Of a stretch of 64,000 nucleotides of DNA, positions 55,477 to 64,000 are shown piece after piece. Made by a program: the position numbers and the translations under genes. Every line of letters starts with the position of its first letter. Positions within the stretch are counted from its first letter, which is position 1. The stretch comes from Jeotgalibacillus sp. R-1-5s-1. Lineage in GTDB: Bacteria > Bacillota > Bacilli > Bacillales > Jeotgalibacillaceae. The notes beneath the pieces were generated by a model. It was not told where the DNA came from and searched no databases. It was given only the letters and a program-made list of their open reading frames with translations. Where the stretch lies: positions 88,403 through 152,402 of the forward strand of contig NZ_SORW01000052.1 of NCBI RefSeq assembly GCF_004405105.1, written 5' to 3'.

Positions 55477-58400
55477 ATGGCAGTCAATGAACCAGTGATT
55501 TACAAGCCCGCCAATCCGGTGCGCTTTGTAACGGCATCGAGTCTGTTTGACGGACATGATGCTTCCATTAATATTATGCGACGCATTCTTCAGGCAAGTG
55601 GTGCAGAGGTGATTCACCTCGGTCACAACCGTTCTGTTGAAGAAGTTGTCAATGCAGCGATCCAGGAGGATGTGCAGGGCATTGCGATTTCCTCCTACCA
55701 GGGTGGCCACGTTGAGTATTTTAAATATATGTATGACCTGTTAAAAGAGCGCGGTGCTCCGCATATCCGCATTTACGGTGGAGGCGGCGGGGTTATTATC
55801 CCGCGTGAAATTAAAGAGCTTCATGAGTACGGCATCGCCCGAATCTTTTCTCCTGAGGATGGCCGTCAGCACGGACTTCAGGGCATGATTAACCAGATGC
55901 TGAAAGAATGTGATTTTGCCACGGTTGAACAGGAAATGAAGCATGAAATTGACGAGCTGCAAAGCGGTGCAACACCGATCGTGTCAAAATTCATTTCACT
56001 TGCTGAGTACCGCATGCAAAATGACAGTGAACAGTGGCAGGAGATTATGGATCGTGTGAAGGCGGCTGAAAAGCACGCACCGGTTGTCGGTATTACCGGA
56101 ACAGGTGGAGCGGGGAAAAGCTCCCTTACCGATGAATTAATCCGCCGCTTTATCAATGAAGTGCCGGAGAAAAAGGTTGCAATTCTCTCCATCGACCCGA
56201 CCAAGCAAAAAACGGGTGGTGCCCTCTTAGGGGATAGAATCCGGATGAATGCTATTTTCTCTGATCGCGTATTTATGAGAAGTCTTGCGACGCGTGGATC
56301 GAAAAGTGAGTTGTCACTCGCGATTCGTGATGCGATTTCTGTTGTCAAAGCAGCCGGCTACGATTTAGTCATTGTGGAGACGAGCGGAATCGGGCAGGGG
56401 GATGCGGAGATTGCAGAAATCTCGGATATTTCTATGTATGTGATGACGAGTGAATTCGGTGCGCCTTCACAGCTGGAGAAAATCGATATGATTGACTACG
56501 CAGACCTTGTTGTTATCAATAAATTTGAGCGTAAAGGCTCTGAGGATGCGAAACGTCAGGTGCAGAAGCAATATCAGCGAAGCCGTATGCTGTTTGACCA
56601 GGACCTTGATGAAATGCCGGTATTCGGTACGATTGCCTCCCAGTTTAACGATGCGGGAACGAACGCGCTGTTTGCTGCACTGATCGAAACGATTAACACA
56701 AAAGCGCAGACGGACTGGTCAACAGCCTTTTCGAAAAAAGCCCAGGTTGAAAAGCAGAACGTCATTATTCCAAATGACCGCCGCTATTACCTGCGTGAAA
56801 TCTCGGAAACCGTGCGCCGCTATCACCAGTCAGTTGAACAGCAGACAAAGCTTGCACGCCGCTTCTTCCAGCTTGAAGGAAGCATTGAAGCGCTGAAAGA
56901 GCAGGGGAATGATGAGGCTGTCGCACCGCTTGAAACACTGAAGCAAAACACCTGGGATGAGCTGACGGCTGAGTCGAAGAAAATTCTTGAAAACTGGCCG
57001 AAGCTGAAGGATATGTACGCAAAGGATCAGTTTACAACGAAAATCCGTGACAAGGAAATCGTCACTGAGCTGACCACAAAAAGTCTGTCCGGACTTTCAA
57101 TTCCAAAGGTCGCGCTTCCGAAATACGAGGATTACGGCGAGATTCTAAAATGGGTGTATAAAGAAAATGTACCGGGTTCTTTCCCTTATACGGCAGGCGT
57201 CTTTCCATTTAAACGGAAGGGCGAGGATCCGAAGCGTCAGTTTGCCGGAGAGGGAACGCCGGAGCGGACGAACCGTCGATTCCATTACCTGTCAAAAGAT
57301 GACGATGCCAAGCGCTTAAGTACGGCATTTGACTCCGTAACGCTTTACGGTGAAGATCCGGATTACCGTCCGGACATTTACGGAAAAGTGGGAGAGAGCG
57401 GCGTCAGCATTTGTACGCTTGAGGATATGAAGAAGCTGTATGCTGGCTTTGATCTGTGTGCTCCTTCAACATCCGTTTCGATGACAATCAACGGACCTGC
57501 GCCGATTATTCTGGCGATGTTCATGAACACAGCAATCGATCAGCAGGTGAAAAAGCGTGAGGAAGAGCTTGGACGCACGCTGTCACTCGAGGAATTTACG
57601 GAAGTGCGTGAACAGACCCTTCAGGTCGTGCGCGGAACGGTTCAGGCCGACATTTTAAAAGAGGATCAGGGTCAGAATACGTGTATTTTCTCAACCGAAT
57701 TTGCACTGCGCATGATGGGTGATATCCAGCAGTATTTTATCGACCAGAAAGTGCGTAATTACTATTCTGTTTCGATTTCGGGGTATCATATTGCTGAAGC
57801 TGGTGCTAACCCGATTTCGCAGCTTGCCTTTACACTCGCAAACGGTTTTACGTATGTCGAGTACTATTTAAGCCGCGGCATGAATATTAATGACTTTGCA
57901 CCGAACCTTTCGTTCTTCTTCTCGAACGGGCTTGATCCTGAATATACAGTGATTGGCCGCGTAGCCCGCCGCATTTGGGCGACGGTGATGAGAGATAAAT
58001 ACGGTGCAAATGAACGGAGTCAGAAACTGAAATATCATATTCAGACGTCAGGGCGCTCCCTGCACGCGCAGGAAATCGACTTCAACGATATCCGGACAAC
58101 GCTGCAGGCGCTGATGGCCCTTCAGGACAACTGTAATTCCCTTCATACCAATGCATATGATGAGGCCATTACAACGCCGACTGAAGAATCCGTGCGCCGT
58201 GCGATGGCGATCCAGATGATTATCACAAAAGAACACGGCTTAAGTAAAAATGAAAATCCACTGCAGGGTTCCTTTATCGTCGAAGAACTGACGGACCTTG
58301 TAGAGGAAATGGTGCTGCAGGAATTTGAACGGATCAACGACCGCGGCGGTGTGCTTGGCGCAATGGAAACGCAGTATCAGCGCGGAAAAATCCAGGAAGA

Positions 58401-58737
58401 ATCCATGCACTATGAAATGAAAAAACACACGGGTGAGCTGCCGATTATCGGTGTCAACACCTACCTGAACCCGAATCCTCCATCAGAAGAGGAAATGGAC
58501 AGCATGGAACTGGCCCGTGCAACAAAAGAAGAGAAGGAAACCCAGATTGCCAACCTGCGCGCGTTCCAGGAACAGCATGCGAATGAAGCAGATGCTGCAC
58601 TCGCAAGGCTGAAAGAAACCGCTGTTACAGGAGGCAACCTGTTTGCTGAACTGATGGAAACAGTGAAGGTCGCTTCACTCGGACAAATCACGCATGCACT
58701 TTACGAAGTAGGCGGACAATATCGCCGCAATATGTAA
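55477..58737 (+). CDS. icmF: Fused isobutyryl-CoA mutase (IcmF)
   Basis: This 1086-residue protein rearranges isobutyryl-CoA and butyryl-CoA with adenosylcobalamin. Domains in order: B12-binding (1-150; DGHDAS with His 27 as the lower cobalt ligand, then [12 protein letters not shown]), a MeaB-type GTPase chaperone (about 200-420; P-loop [12 protein letters not shown] near 205, [12 protein letters not shown]), a linker, and the substrate barrel (about 560-1086; [16 protein letters not shown]). The order B12-GTPase-mutase is diagnostic of IcmF. Other IcmF proteins also accept isovaleryl/pivalyl-CoA. It uses the cofactor made by the corrinoid operon in this window. Confidence 0.95.
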   Translation: MAVNEPVIYKPANPVRFVTASSLFDGHDASINIMRRILQASGAEVIHLGHNRSVEEVVNAAIQEDVQGIAISSYQGGHVEYFKYMYDLLKERGAPHIRIYGGGGGVIIPREIKELHEYGIARIFSPEDGRQHGLQGMINQMLKECDFATVEQEMKHEIDELQSGATPIVSKFISLAEYRMQNDSEQWQEIMDRVKAAEKHAPVVGITGTGGAGKSSLTDELIRRFINEVPEKKVAILSIDPTKQKTGGALLGDRIRMNAIFSDRVFMRSLATRGSKSELSLAIRDAISVVKAAGYDLVIVETSGIGQGDAEIAEISDISMYVMTSEFGAPSQLEKIDMIDYADLVVINKFERKGSEDAKRQVQKQYQRSRMLFDQDLDEMPVFGTIASQFNDAGTNALFAALIETINTKAQTDWSTAFSKKAQVEKQNVIIPNDRRYYLREISETVRRYHQSVEQQTKLARRFFQLEGSIEALKEQGNDEAVAPLETLKQNTWDELTAESKKILENWPKLKDMYAKDQFTTKIRDKEIVTELTTKSLSGLSIPKVALPKYEDYGEILKWVYKENVPGSFPYTAGVFPFKRKGEDPKRQFAGEGTPERTNRRFHYLSKDDDAKRLSTAFDSVTLYGEDPDYRPDIYGKVGESGVSICTLEDMKKLYAGFDLCAPSTSVSMTINGPAPIILAMFMNTAIDQQVKKREEELGRTLSLEEFTEVREQTLQVVRGTVQADILKEDQGQNTCIFSTEFALRMMGDIQQYFIDQKVRNYYSVSISGYHIAEAGANPISQLAFTLANGFTYVEYYLSRGMNINDFAPNLSFFFSNGLDPEYTVIGRVARRIWATVMRDKYGANERSQKLKYHIQTSGRSLHAQEIDFNDIRTTLQALMALQDNCNSLHTNAYDEAITTPTEESVRRAMAIQMIITKEHGLSKNENPLQGSFIVEELTDLVEEMVLQEFERINDRGGVLGAMETQYQRGKIQEESMHYEMKKHTGELPIIGVNTYLNPNPPSEEEMDSMELARATKEEKETQIANLRAFQEQHANEADAALARLKETAVTGGNLFAELMETVKVASLGQITHALYEVGGQYRRNM

Positions 58738-58746
58738 AGTTTAAGT

Positions 58747-58794
58747 AAAACCTGACCGGGAATCCCGCAAATAACTCCCGGCAGGTTTTCTTTT
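58747..58794 (+). terminator. Terminator after icmF
   Basis: The stem AAAACCTGACCGGGA / TCCCGGCAGGTTTT is followed by a T-rich tract. Confidence 0.85.
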
Positions 58795-58836
58795 GTACTA
58801 TAATAGAACTAATAACAACTTGCGGGACGTGATTAC

Positions 58837-59010
58837 GTGAAAAAACTGCTGATTTTGGGCGGCTCGATTTTAATATTGTCATCAGCCACACTGTACCTTT
58901 ACAGCAAAATGTTCGGTGCAGTTGCTTTTTTTGTGCTCTCTGCCCTCTTTTACTGGCTGGCCTGGCGCGAAACAAAGAAAGCGGCAGGAATTTATAAAAA
59001 ACAAGGGTAA
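58837..59010 (+). CDS. Small two-helix membrane protein
   Basis: A GTG-started frame of 57 residues runs MKKLLILGGSILILSS, then a second hydrophobic run AVAFFVLSALFYWLAW, and ends in a basic tail (RETKKAAGIYKKQG). The composition (positive start, two helices, positive end) is that of a genuine membrane peptide. A weak GCGGGACG site lies upstream. It sits between the icmF terminator and rpoE. Function unknown; the overlapping minus-strand frame is less convincing. Confidence 0.6.
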   Translation: MKKLLILGGSILILSSATLYLYSKMFGAVAFFVLSALFYWLAWRETKKAAGIYKKQG

Positions 59011-59121
59011 CTATGGCATTCCGGGTCCATCTTTGGTTATAATGGATAATATGCTTTCAGCTAAAAACCATGTTTTAAGATAGAGCGTATCACGCATACC
59101 AGATAAAAAGGAGTGCACGGA

Positions 59122-59664
59122 ATGGAACTTAAAAACCGCTCAGTAGAAGACTTGAGAGAGTATTCTTTTATTGAAATTGCCCACCAGCTATTAGTGGACC
59201 GCCACGATTCAATCACCTTCAACGAAATGGTGAGCGAATGGCAGCGTCTGCTTGGCTTAACTGATAAACAGGCACGTGAAAAAATCGTTCAATTCTACAC
59301 AGATTTGAACATGGACGGCCGCTTCATTTACCTCGGCGCAGAAAAAGGCTGGGGACTCCGCTCATGGTACCCGCTTGACCAAGTAGAGGACGAGCAGGTA
59401 ACAAGCGAAATCCAGACGAAAAAGAAAACAAAGTCTAAGAAAAAGAAAGTCGCAGACGAAGATCTCGACTTCGATGACCTGGATGACGAAGAAGACGATC
59501 TTGCCTACGACGAGCTTGACGACGATGTAGATGATGTTGATGATCTGGATGAAGACGACGATGAAGATTTCGACGACGAACTCGACAGCGAAGACTTCGA
59601 CGATATCGGTGAATCTGACGATGACGAAGATCTTGATGCAGAAGACGAGGACGACGAATTGTAA
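59122..59664 (+). CDS. rpoE: DNA-directed RNA polymerase delta subunit
   Basis: This 180-residue protein has a folded N-terminal HARE-HTH domain (1-90, ELKNRSVEDLREYSFIEIAH), a Lys-rich hinge (KKKTKSKKKK), and a disordered tail of nearly pure Asp and Glu. The delta subunit helps RNA polymerase recycling and promoter selectivity in Firmicutes. The ATG at 59122 follows AAGGAG. Its position before pyrG is conserved. Confidence 0.95.
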   Translation: MELKNRSVEDLREYSFIEIAHQLLVDRHDSITFNEMVSEWQRLLGLTDKQAREKIVQFYTDLNMDGRFIYLGAEKGWGLRSWYPLDQVEDEQVTSEIQTKKKTKSKKKKVADEDLDFDDLDDEEDDLAYDELDDDVDDVDDLDEDDDEDFDDELDSEDFDDIGESDDDEDLDAEDEDDEL

Positions 59665-59666
59665 GA

Positions 59667-59699
59667 GAGAGGGAGGCTGCCCAGGCAGTCTCTTTTTTA
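59667..59699 (+). terminator. Terminator after rpoE
   Basis: The GAGGCTGCC / GGCAGTCTC hairpin is followed by six T, immediately past the stop. Confidence 0.75.
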
Positions 59700-59752
59700 T
59701 GTTTAGTGGATGGAAATGCTGGTGGTAATCACGAGTTAAAAGTCCAGATCTT

Positions 59753-59872
59753 ACGAAAGAGTGAGAAAATCTTTTGAAAGAGCGACGGAATTGTGTGAAC
59801 CTGTTGCTGAATATTAGGAACCTGCCTCCAAATTCTGCGAACCATGAGTGAAATCCTGCGAACCTTTTTTGC
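59753..59872 (+). repeat. 21-bp step array L, GAACCTG word, six units
   Basis: GAAAG begins at 59755 and 59776, and GAACC begins at 59797, 59818, 59839 and 59860. All five steps are exactly 21. The last four are preceded by TG(C/T)G or TAG. It lies between rpoE and the pyrG leader. Confidence 0.85.
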
Positions 59873-60077
59873 TGGTGGTGTGAAGTTGCTGACTGGTTCA
59901 TCGCCTGGCCGCGAAAAGCGCAGGAAATGCCTATTTCATGTTCCCTTCAAAAAGAAAATGTCCGTCCTCCGTGGAATCAGAAAAAATAACGCTGCCATCC
60001 TGAAAATATTCATTTTAGAGAAATCCTGTCACATCAACTGTTAAACCGCTGTCAAAAATAGACCTGAAAAAACTTCC

Positions 60078-60118
60078 TTGATTTTTTATAAAATGATGGT
60101 AGTATTTTATTTGGGCTC
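60078..60118 (+). promoter_or_regulatory. pyrG promoter and GGGCTC initiation site
   Basis: TTGATT (60078-60083) and a weak -10 around 60101-60108 precede GGGCTC at 60113-60118. The GGGCTC start is the hallmark of Bacillus pyrG, where low CTP causes repeated G insertion at the transcript 5' end. Confidence 0.75.
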
Positions 60119-60146
60119 CCTGAAAAGGGATCAAACGCACATATAC

Positions 60147-60190
60147 GCGCTCCCTTGCGTCTCTGACGCAGGAGGGGCGCTTTTTATTTT
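60147..60190 (+). terminator. pyrG attenuator
   Basis: The hairpin GCGCTCCCTTGCGTC / GACGCAGGAGGGGCGC is followed by TTTTTATTTTTT. Its 5' arm GCTCCCTT can pair with a 5' poly(G) tract on the transcript, which prevents termination when CTP is scarce, as known for B. subtilis pyrG. Confidence 0.88.
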
Positions 60191-60231
60191 TTATAAGAGA
60201 TTTTCCACCCACTCAATAAAACTTGGATTAG

Positions 60232-61848
<1,617 letters not shown>

Positions 61849-61860
61849 TTTGATGATTGG

Positions 61861-61890
61861 ACCCCCGCTGCGGCGGGGGTTTGTTTGTTG
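61861..61890 (+). terminator. Terminator after pyrG
   Basis: ACCCCCGC / GCGGGGGT with a 4-base loop is followed by a T-rich tract. Confidence 0.85.
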
Positions 61891-61934
61891 TAGGAGGCTG
61901 GGGACGTTGTGGCGTCGCGTCGCGGCGGAAATTG

Positions 61935-62132
61935 TGGAATTCCTTCATTAATTTGTCTTATTCAGGCTTATCAAATTTTAATTCCTTCTTATGAAAAAAC
62001 AATTCCCTCTTTCTGGAGAAAGATTCCCTCAAACGGTCATCAGGCACAAGGTATTCCTTCATTCGCTGAACTAATCCCTTCACAACTGAATGCCAATTCC
62101 CTCTTTTGAAAAAATGTTTCCTTCACTTCCCG
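61935..62132 (+). repeat. 21-bp step array K, ATTCC word, nine units (5+4)
   Basis: ATTCC or a close form begins at 61939, 61960, 61981, 62002 and 62023. After a 30-base step it begins at 62053, 62074, 62096 and 62117 (21, 22, 21). The span is 178 bases, as in the three related arrays. It lies in the convergent gap between pyrG and the NERD gene. Confidence 0.9.
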
Positions 62133-62194
62133 CGACCTCCTAAATGCACTTATCAAAAAGTTCTTCACCACTCAATTCACAAATCGGAACCCAA

Positions 62195-63154
62195 TTATAA
62201 AGTAAGCTTAAAATATTTTACCCCTTTAGTTGTTCCTTCTTTCCTGACAGCCATCTTTTCCACGAGTCTTCTTGCTGACTGCTCATCTGTAATTCTAAAA
62301 AACAAACGAACATCCTGATTCACTATTCCTGTGTCGCCTTTCAAACGGAACAATTGATCCAGTGCATCGTGATGAACTGTATTAGAAAAGTGATGACAGT
62401 CACTACAAGTCCACCCTCGTCTATTTTTGACCATCCCAATCTTTCTGCAAGCCGGACATTGTAAACCCATCTGCAGGTCGCTAAAATCAATCGAATATTT
62501 TCTCAACCAGTCTACCTCAAGCTCCTCATGCAAATTGATTAACACATCAGCCACTTTTTTTAACTGTGCCTGACCAAGCTTTTTTGTCTGGATCGTTTGC
62601 AAAGCCTTATGAATTTCACTTTCGATGGCTTCCGGCGGGATGACATTTCGCAGAACGTGCGGTGTTTCGGAGTGGATAATGGTGCGCGAGTTTGCCATAA
62701 CGATGAATGGAATGACTGGGAGCGTGCCGAGCTTATTGCGTTTCATCAGCTCTGTCAGTTGTTCCGATTGTCTTTTGATCTGCAGGTGAAAGTCCTTGAA
62801 AGCTTCTGTTTGACCATTTAACGTGCGGAGAACCTGCTGAAAATCGGTTTTGAATTGTAGCGAGCCCGAGATGTTTTTGGTTTCTAAAATAATGATTGCG
62901 TTTTGGAAAAGGATGATCGTATCCATTTGGAAGTGGTGGTTTTGCCCTTTAAGTCGAAGGTTGTGAAGGATGATGTGAGGAGCTCTTATGAAGCTTAGAT
63001 TATAATCGAGTCCGGCCTCTCCTTTATAGCCGGCGATTAAGTTGCGAAGGTGTTTTTGAATGTCCTCGAATTTCGGGTGATAGTGCGGCAGTCTGTCTGC
63101 GATGGTTTGAAGTGTTTGAATATGGCAGGGCAATGCCTGCGGTTTTATGATCAT
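62195..63154 (-). CDS. NERD-domain protein with zinc ribbon
   Basis: This 319-residue protein has an N-terminal NERD nuclease-related domain (about 38-150: GYKGEAGLDYNL, HHFQMDTIILF, IILETKNISGSL) with the Glu-Asp-Glu-x-Lys pattern of the restriction-nuclease fold. A helical middle and a C-terminal ribbon CPACRKIGMVKNRRGWTCSDC follow. Such proteins probably process nucleic acid, but the role is unproven. GGAGG precedes the ATG at 63154, and the gene starts next to the end of the following upstream gene. Confidence 0.82.
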   Translation of the reverse strand: MIIKPQALPCHIQTLQTIADRLPHYHPKFEDIQKHLRNLIAGYKGEAGLDYNLSFIRAPHIILHNLRLKGQNHHFQMDTIILFQNAIIILETKNISGSLQFKTDFQQVLRTLNGQTEAFKDFHLQIKRQSEQLTELMKRNKLGTLPVIPFIVMANSRTIIHSETPHVLRNVIPPEAIESEIHKALQTIQTKKLGQAQLKKVADVLINLHEELEVDWLRKYSIDFSDLQMGLQCPACRKIGMVKNRRGWTCSDCHHFSNTVHHDALDQLFRLKGDTGIVNQDVRLFFRITDEQSARRLVEKMAVRKEGTTKGVKYFKLTL

Positions 63155-63155
63155 A

Positions 63156-63686
63156 TTATTTCCTCCTTTTGATTAATCGTGCGACGGTACCCACGGGAAT
63201 TAGTGCAAAGCTTCCGTAAATGCATGACCATTTAATAGCGGTGAAAAGTGGTGCAACCACGGCGAAAAAGGTCAGCTCCTCCGGATAAAATGACATGACA
63301 AGTGAAGTGCTGAGGTTTTCTAGAAAATCGAAGATCATTCCGAAAAGCGGCAGAAGAATGAACCATCTCCATTTTGATTGGCGGAAAGGTTTGAACAGGA
63401 CACCGATTGTGGTCGTTAAAAAGAGAAAATAAGCGATCGGCCAGACGACATCAAAGGTGTAGCGGGCGCGAACATAATAAGCCCTGCCTTCTTCGCCATA
63501 TGTATCTGCGATGGCAAAAAGTGTTTCGGGGGTGTAGAAGAAGGATCCGTCCGGTGATTCTGATGTCCCTGTGACACGCGAGGATTCGGCTGCTTCATTT
63601 GGCAGAATAAACCCGATAAAGCCGGCAAAGATCAGGACAGCGATGAGCCACGTTTTCCAGTTCGAAAGCTGATAAAGCTTCTGCAT
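63156..63686 (-). CDS. Uncharacterised membrane protein
   Basis: This 176-residue protein has about four membrane segments (near 12-30, 80-100, 108-128, 140-162) and an extracytoplasmic loop (about 32-75) with SPDGSFFYTPETLF. I do not recognise a family with certainty. The ATG at 63686 is used, with GGAGG eight bases before it; a GTG at 63695 overlaps that site. It is cotranscribed with the NERD gene. Confidence 0.65.
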   Translation of the reverse strand: MQKLYQLSNWKTWLIAVLIFAGFIGFILPNEAAESSRVTGTSESPDGSFFYTPETLFAIADTYGEEGRAYYVRARYTFDVVWPIAYFLFLTTTIGVLFKPFRQSKWRWFILLPLFGMIFDFLENLSTSLVMSFYPEELTFFAVVAPLFTAIKWSCIYGSFALIPVGTVARLIKRRK

Positions 63687-63817
63687 AGCGTTCACCTCCT
63701 TTTGGCTATTCTAGCTGTTTGGATGGTGGTGCGCTATTTATTTTAGCGTGGAGTCGGTTGCAGTGTTGAAGGGCTTGTTGGTTAAGGGCATTTGGGGAAG
63801 GTGCGGAGTTGTTGGAG

Positions 63818-63912
63818 TGATGGAATTAAATTTTGAAAAGAAGGAATGAGTATGTTTGTTTGAAGGAAATCGAAGGGAGTATGAAGGAATTAACTGTATC
63901 TGAAGGCCGTTT
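63818..63912 (-). repeat. 21-bp step array M, ATTCC word on minus strand, four to five units
   Basis: GGAAT or GGAAAT starts at 63822, 63843, 63865 and 63886 (21, 22, 21), with a weak unit near 63907. It looks like a partial copy of the nine-unit ATTCC arrays. Confidence 0.7.
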
Positions 63913-63916
63913 TGGT

Positions 63917-63940
63917 CTTCTGTCAATAAAGTGGACACTA
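63917..63940. mobile_element. Possible insertion-sequence end
   Basis: TGTCAATAAAGTGGACACTA resembles terminal inverted repeats of some IS3-family elements (form TGT...AAGTGGACA). No transposase is visible before the window ends, so this is only a hint. Confidence 0.25.
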
Positions 63941-64000
63941 AATAAACCTTCTTATCTTTTGAAGCCTAGCGCGCTTTGCTTGCTCAACCAGCCATCACCA

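Noticed and set aside
58688..58975. 95-residue minus-strand frame between icmF and rpoE
   Set aside because: It overlaps the icmF end, its terminator and the better-supported plus-strand small membrane protein.
59362..59901. Long minus-strand frame opposite rpoE
   Set aside because: It is the mirror of the Asp/Glu-rich tail of rpoE (runs of Val, Ile and Phe); no start signal.

Overview
The window is chromosomal DNA of a low-to-mid GC Gram-positive rod of the Bacillaceae/Planococcaceae. Gene content and local order match the Bacillus subtilis ywhB-ywhD-pbpG-speE-speB-ywiB-argS and cls-fadF-acd-rpoE-pyrG neighbourhoods, the ribosome binding sites are strong AGGAGG types, and CcpA (cre), Fur and MhqR-type operators are present. 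A Jeotgalibacillus-like genus would fit, but that is inference. I saw no rRNA, tRNA, CRISPR, prophage or intact transposase gene.

Layout. 1-2.1 kb: Fur-controlled ferric iron ABC uptake (permease cut by the window edge, binding lipoprotein). 2.6-4.9 kb: an exporter with its ArsR-type regulator. 5-8.6 kb: the fructose operon fruR-fruK-fruA with a cre site. 9-17 kb: a conserved housekeeping block (tautomerase, ywhD, class A penicillin-binding protein, spermidine synthase, agmatinase, ywiB, argS). 17-21.6 kb: chemoreceptor, an uncharacterised pair, a peroxiredoxin. 21.8-25 kb: methionine-to-cysteine recycling (yrrT-luxS-mccA-mccB). 25.5-27.2 kb: a quinone-responsive dioxygenase flanked by two MhqR-type boxes, and a His-rich metal-binding protein. 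27.3-38.3 kb: a cobalamin riboswitch followed by a 12-gene corrinoid uptake, remodelling and nucleotide-loop operon. 38.7-44 kb: small zinc-ribbon proteins, S51 peptidase, cardiolipin synthase, fadF, Nudix. 44.4-49.4 kb: a DabB-DabA inorganic carbon pump with a structured leader and a carbonic-anhydrase-like protein. 49.8-58.7 kb: beta-oxidation genes, a TetR regulator and fused isobutyryl-CoA mutase. 58.8-61.9 kb: a small membrane protein, rpoE and pyrG with its CTP attenuator. 62-63.7 kb: a NERD protein and a membrane protein.

Functional links. The corrinoid operon makes adenosylcobalamin, the cofactor of the IcmF mutase 18 kb away. IcmF, fadF, thiolase, hydroxyacyl-CoA dehydrogenase and two acyl-CoA dehydrogenases together form a fatty and branched acyl-CoA degradation module. 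Two near-identical 18-bp operators, one in front of fadF and one in front of the thiolase operon, suggest shared control by a TetR-family regulator.

The most unusual signal lies between the genes. Thirteen intergenic arrays are built of short degenerate words repeated at exactly 21-bp steps (two B-DNA turns). Five arrays have six units. Six arrays have about nine units, in two blocks separated by one 30-bp step, giving a span of 176-178 bp at all six sites. The words differ between array families, but the geometry is the same. A second intergenic layer consists of 100-190 bp hairpin elements with a constant core and arms that differ between copies yet stay self-complementary; one of them is nested with a different repeat.
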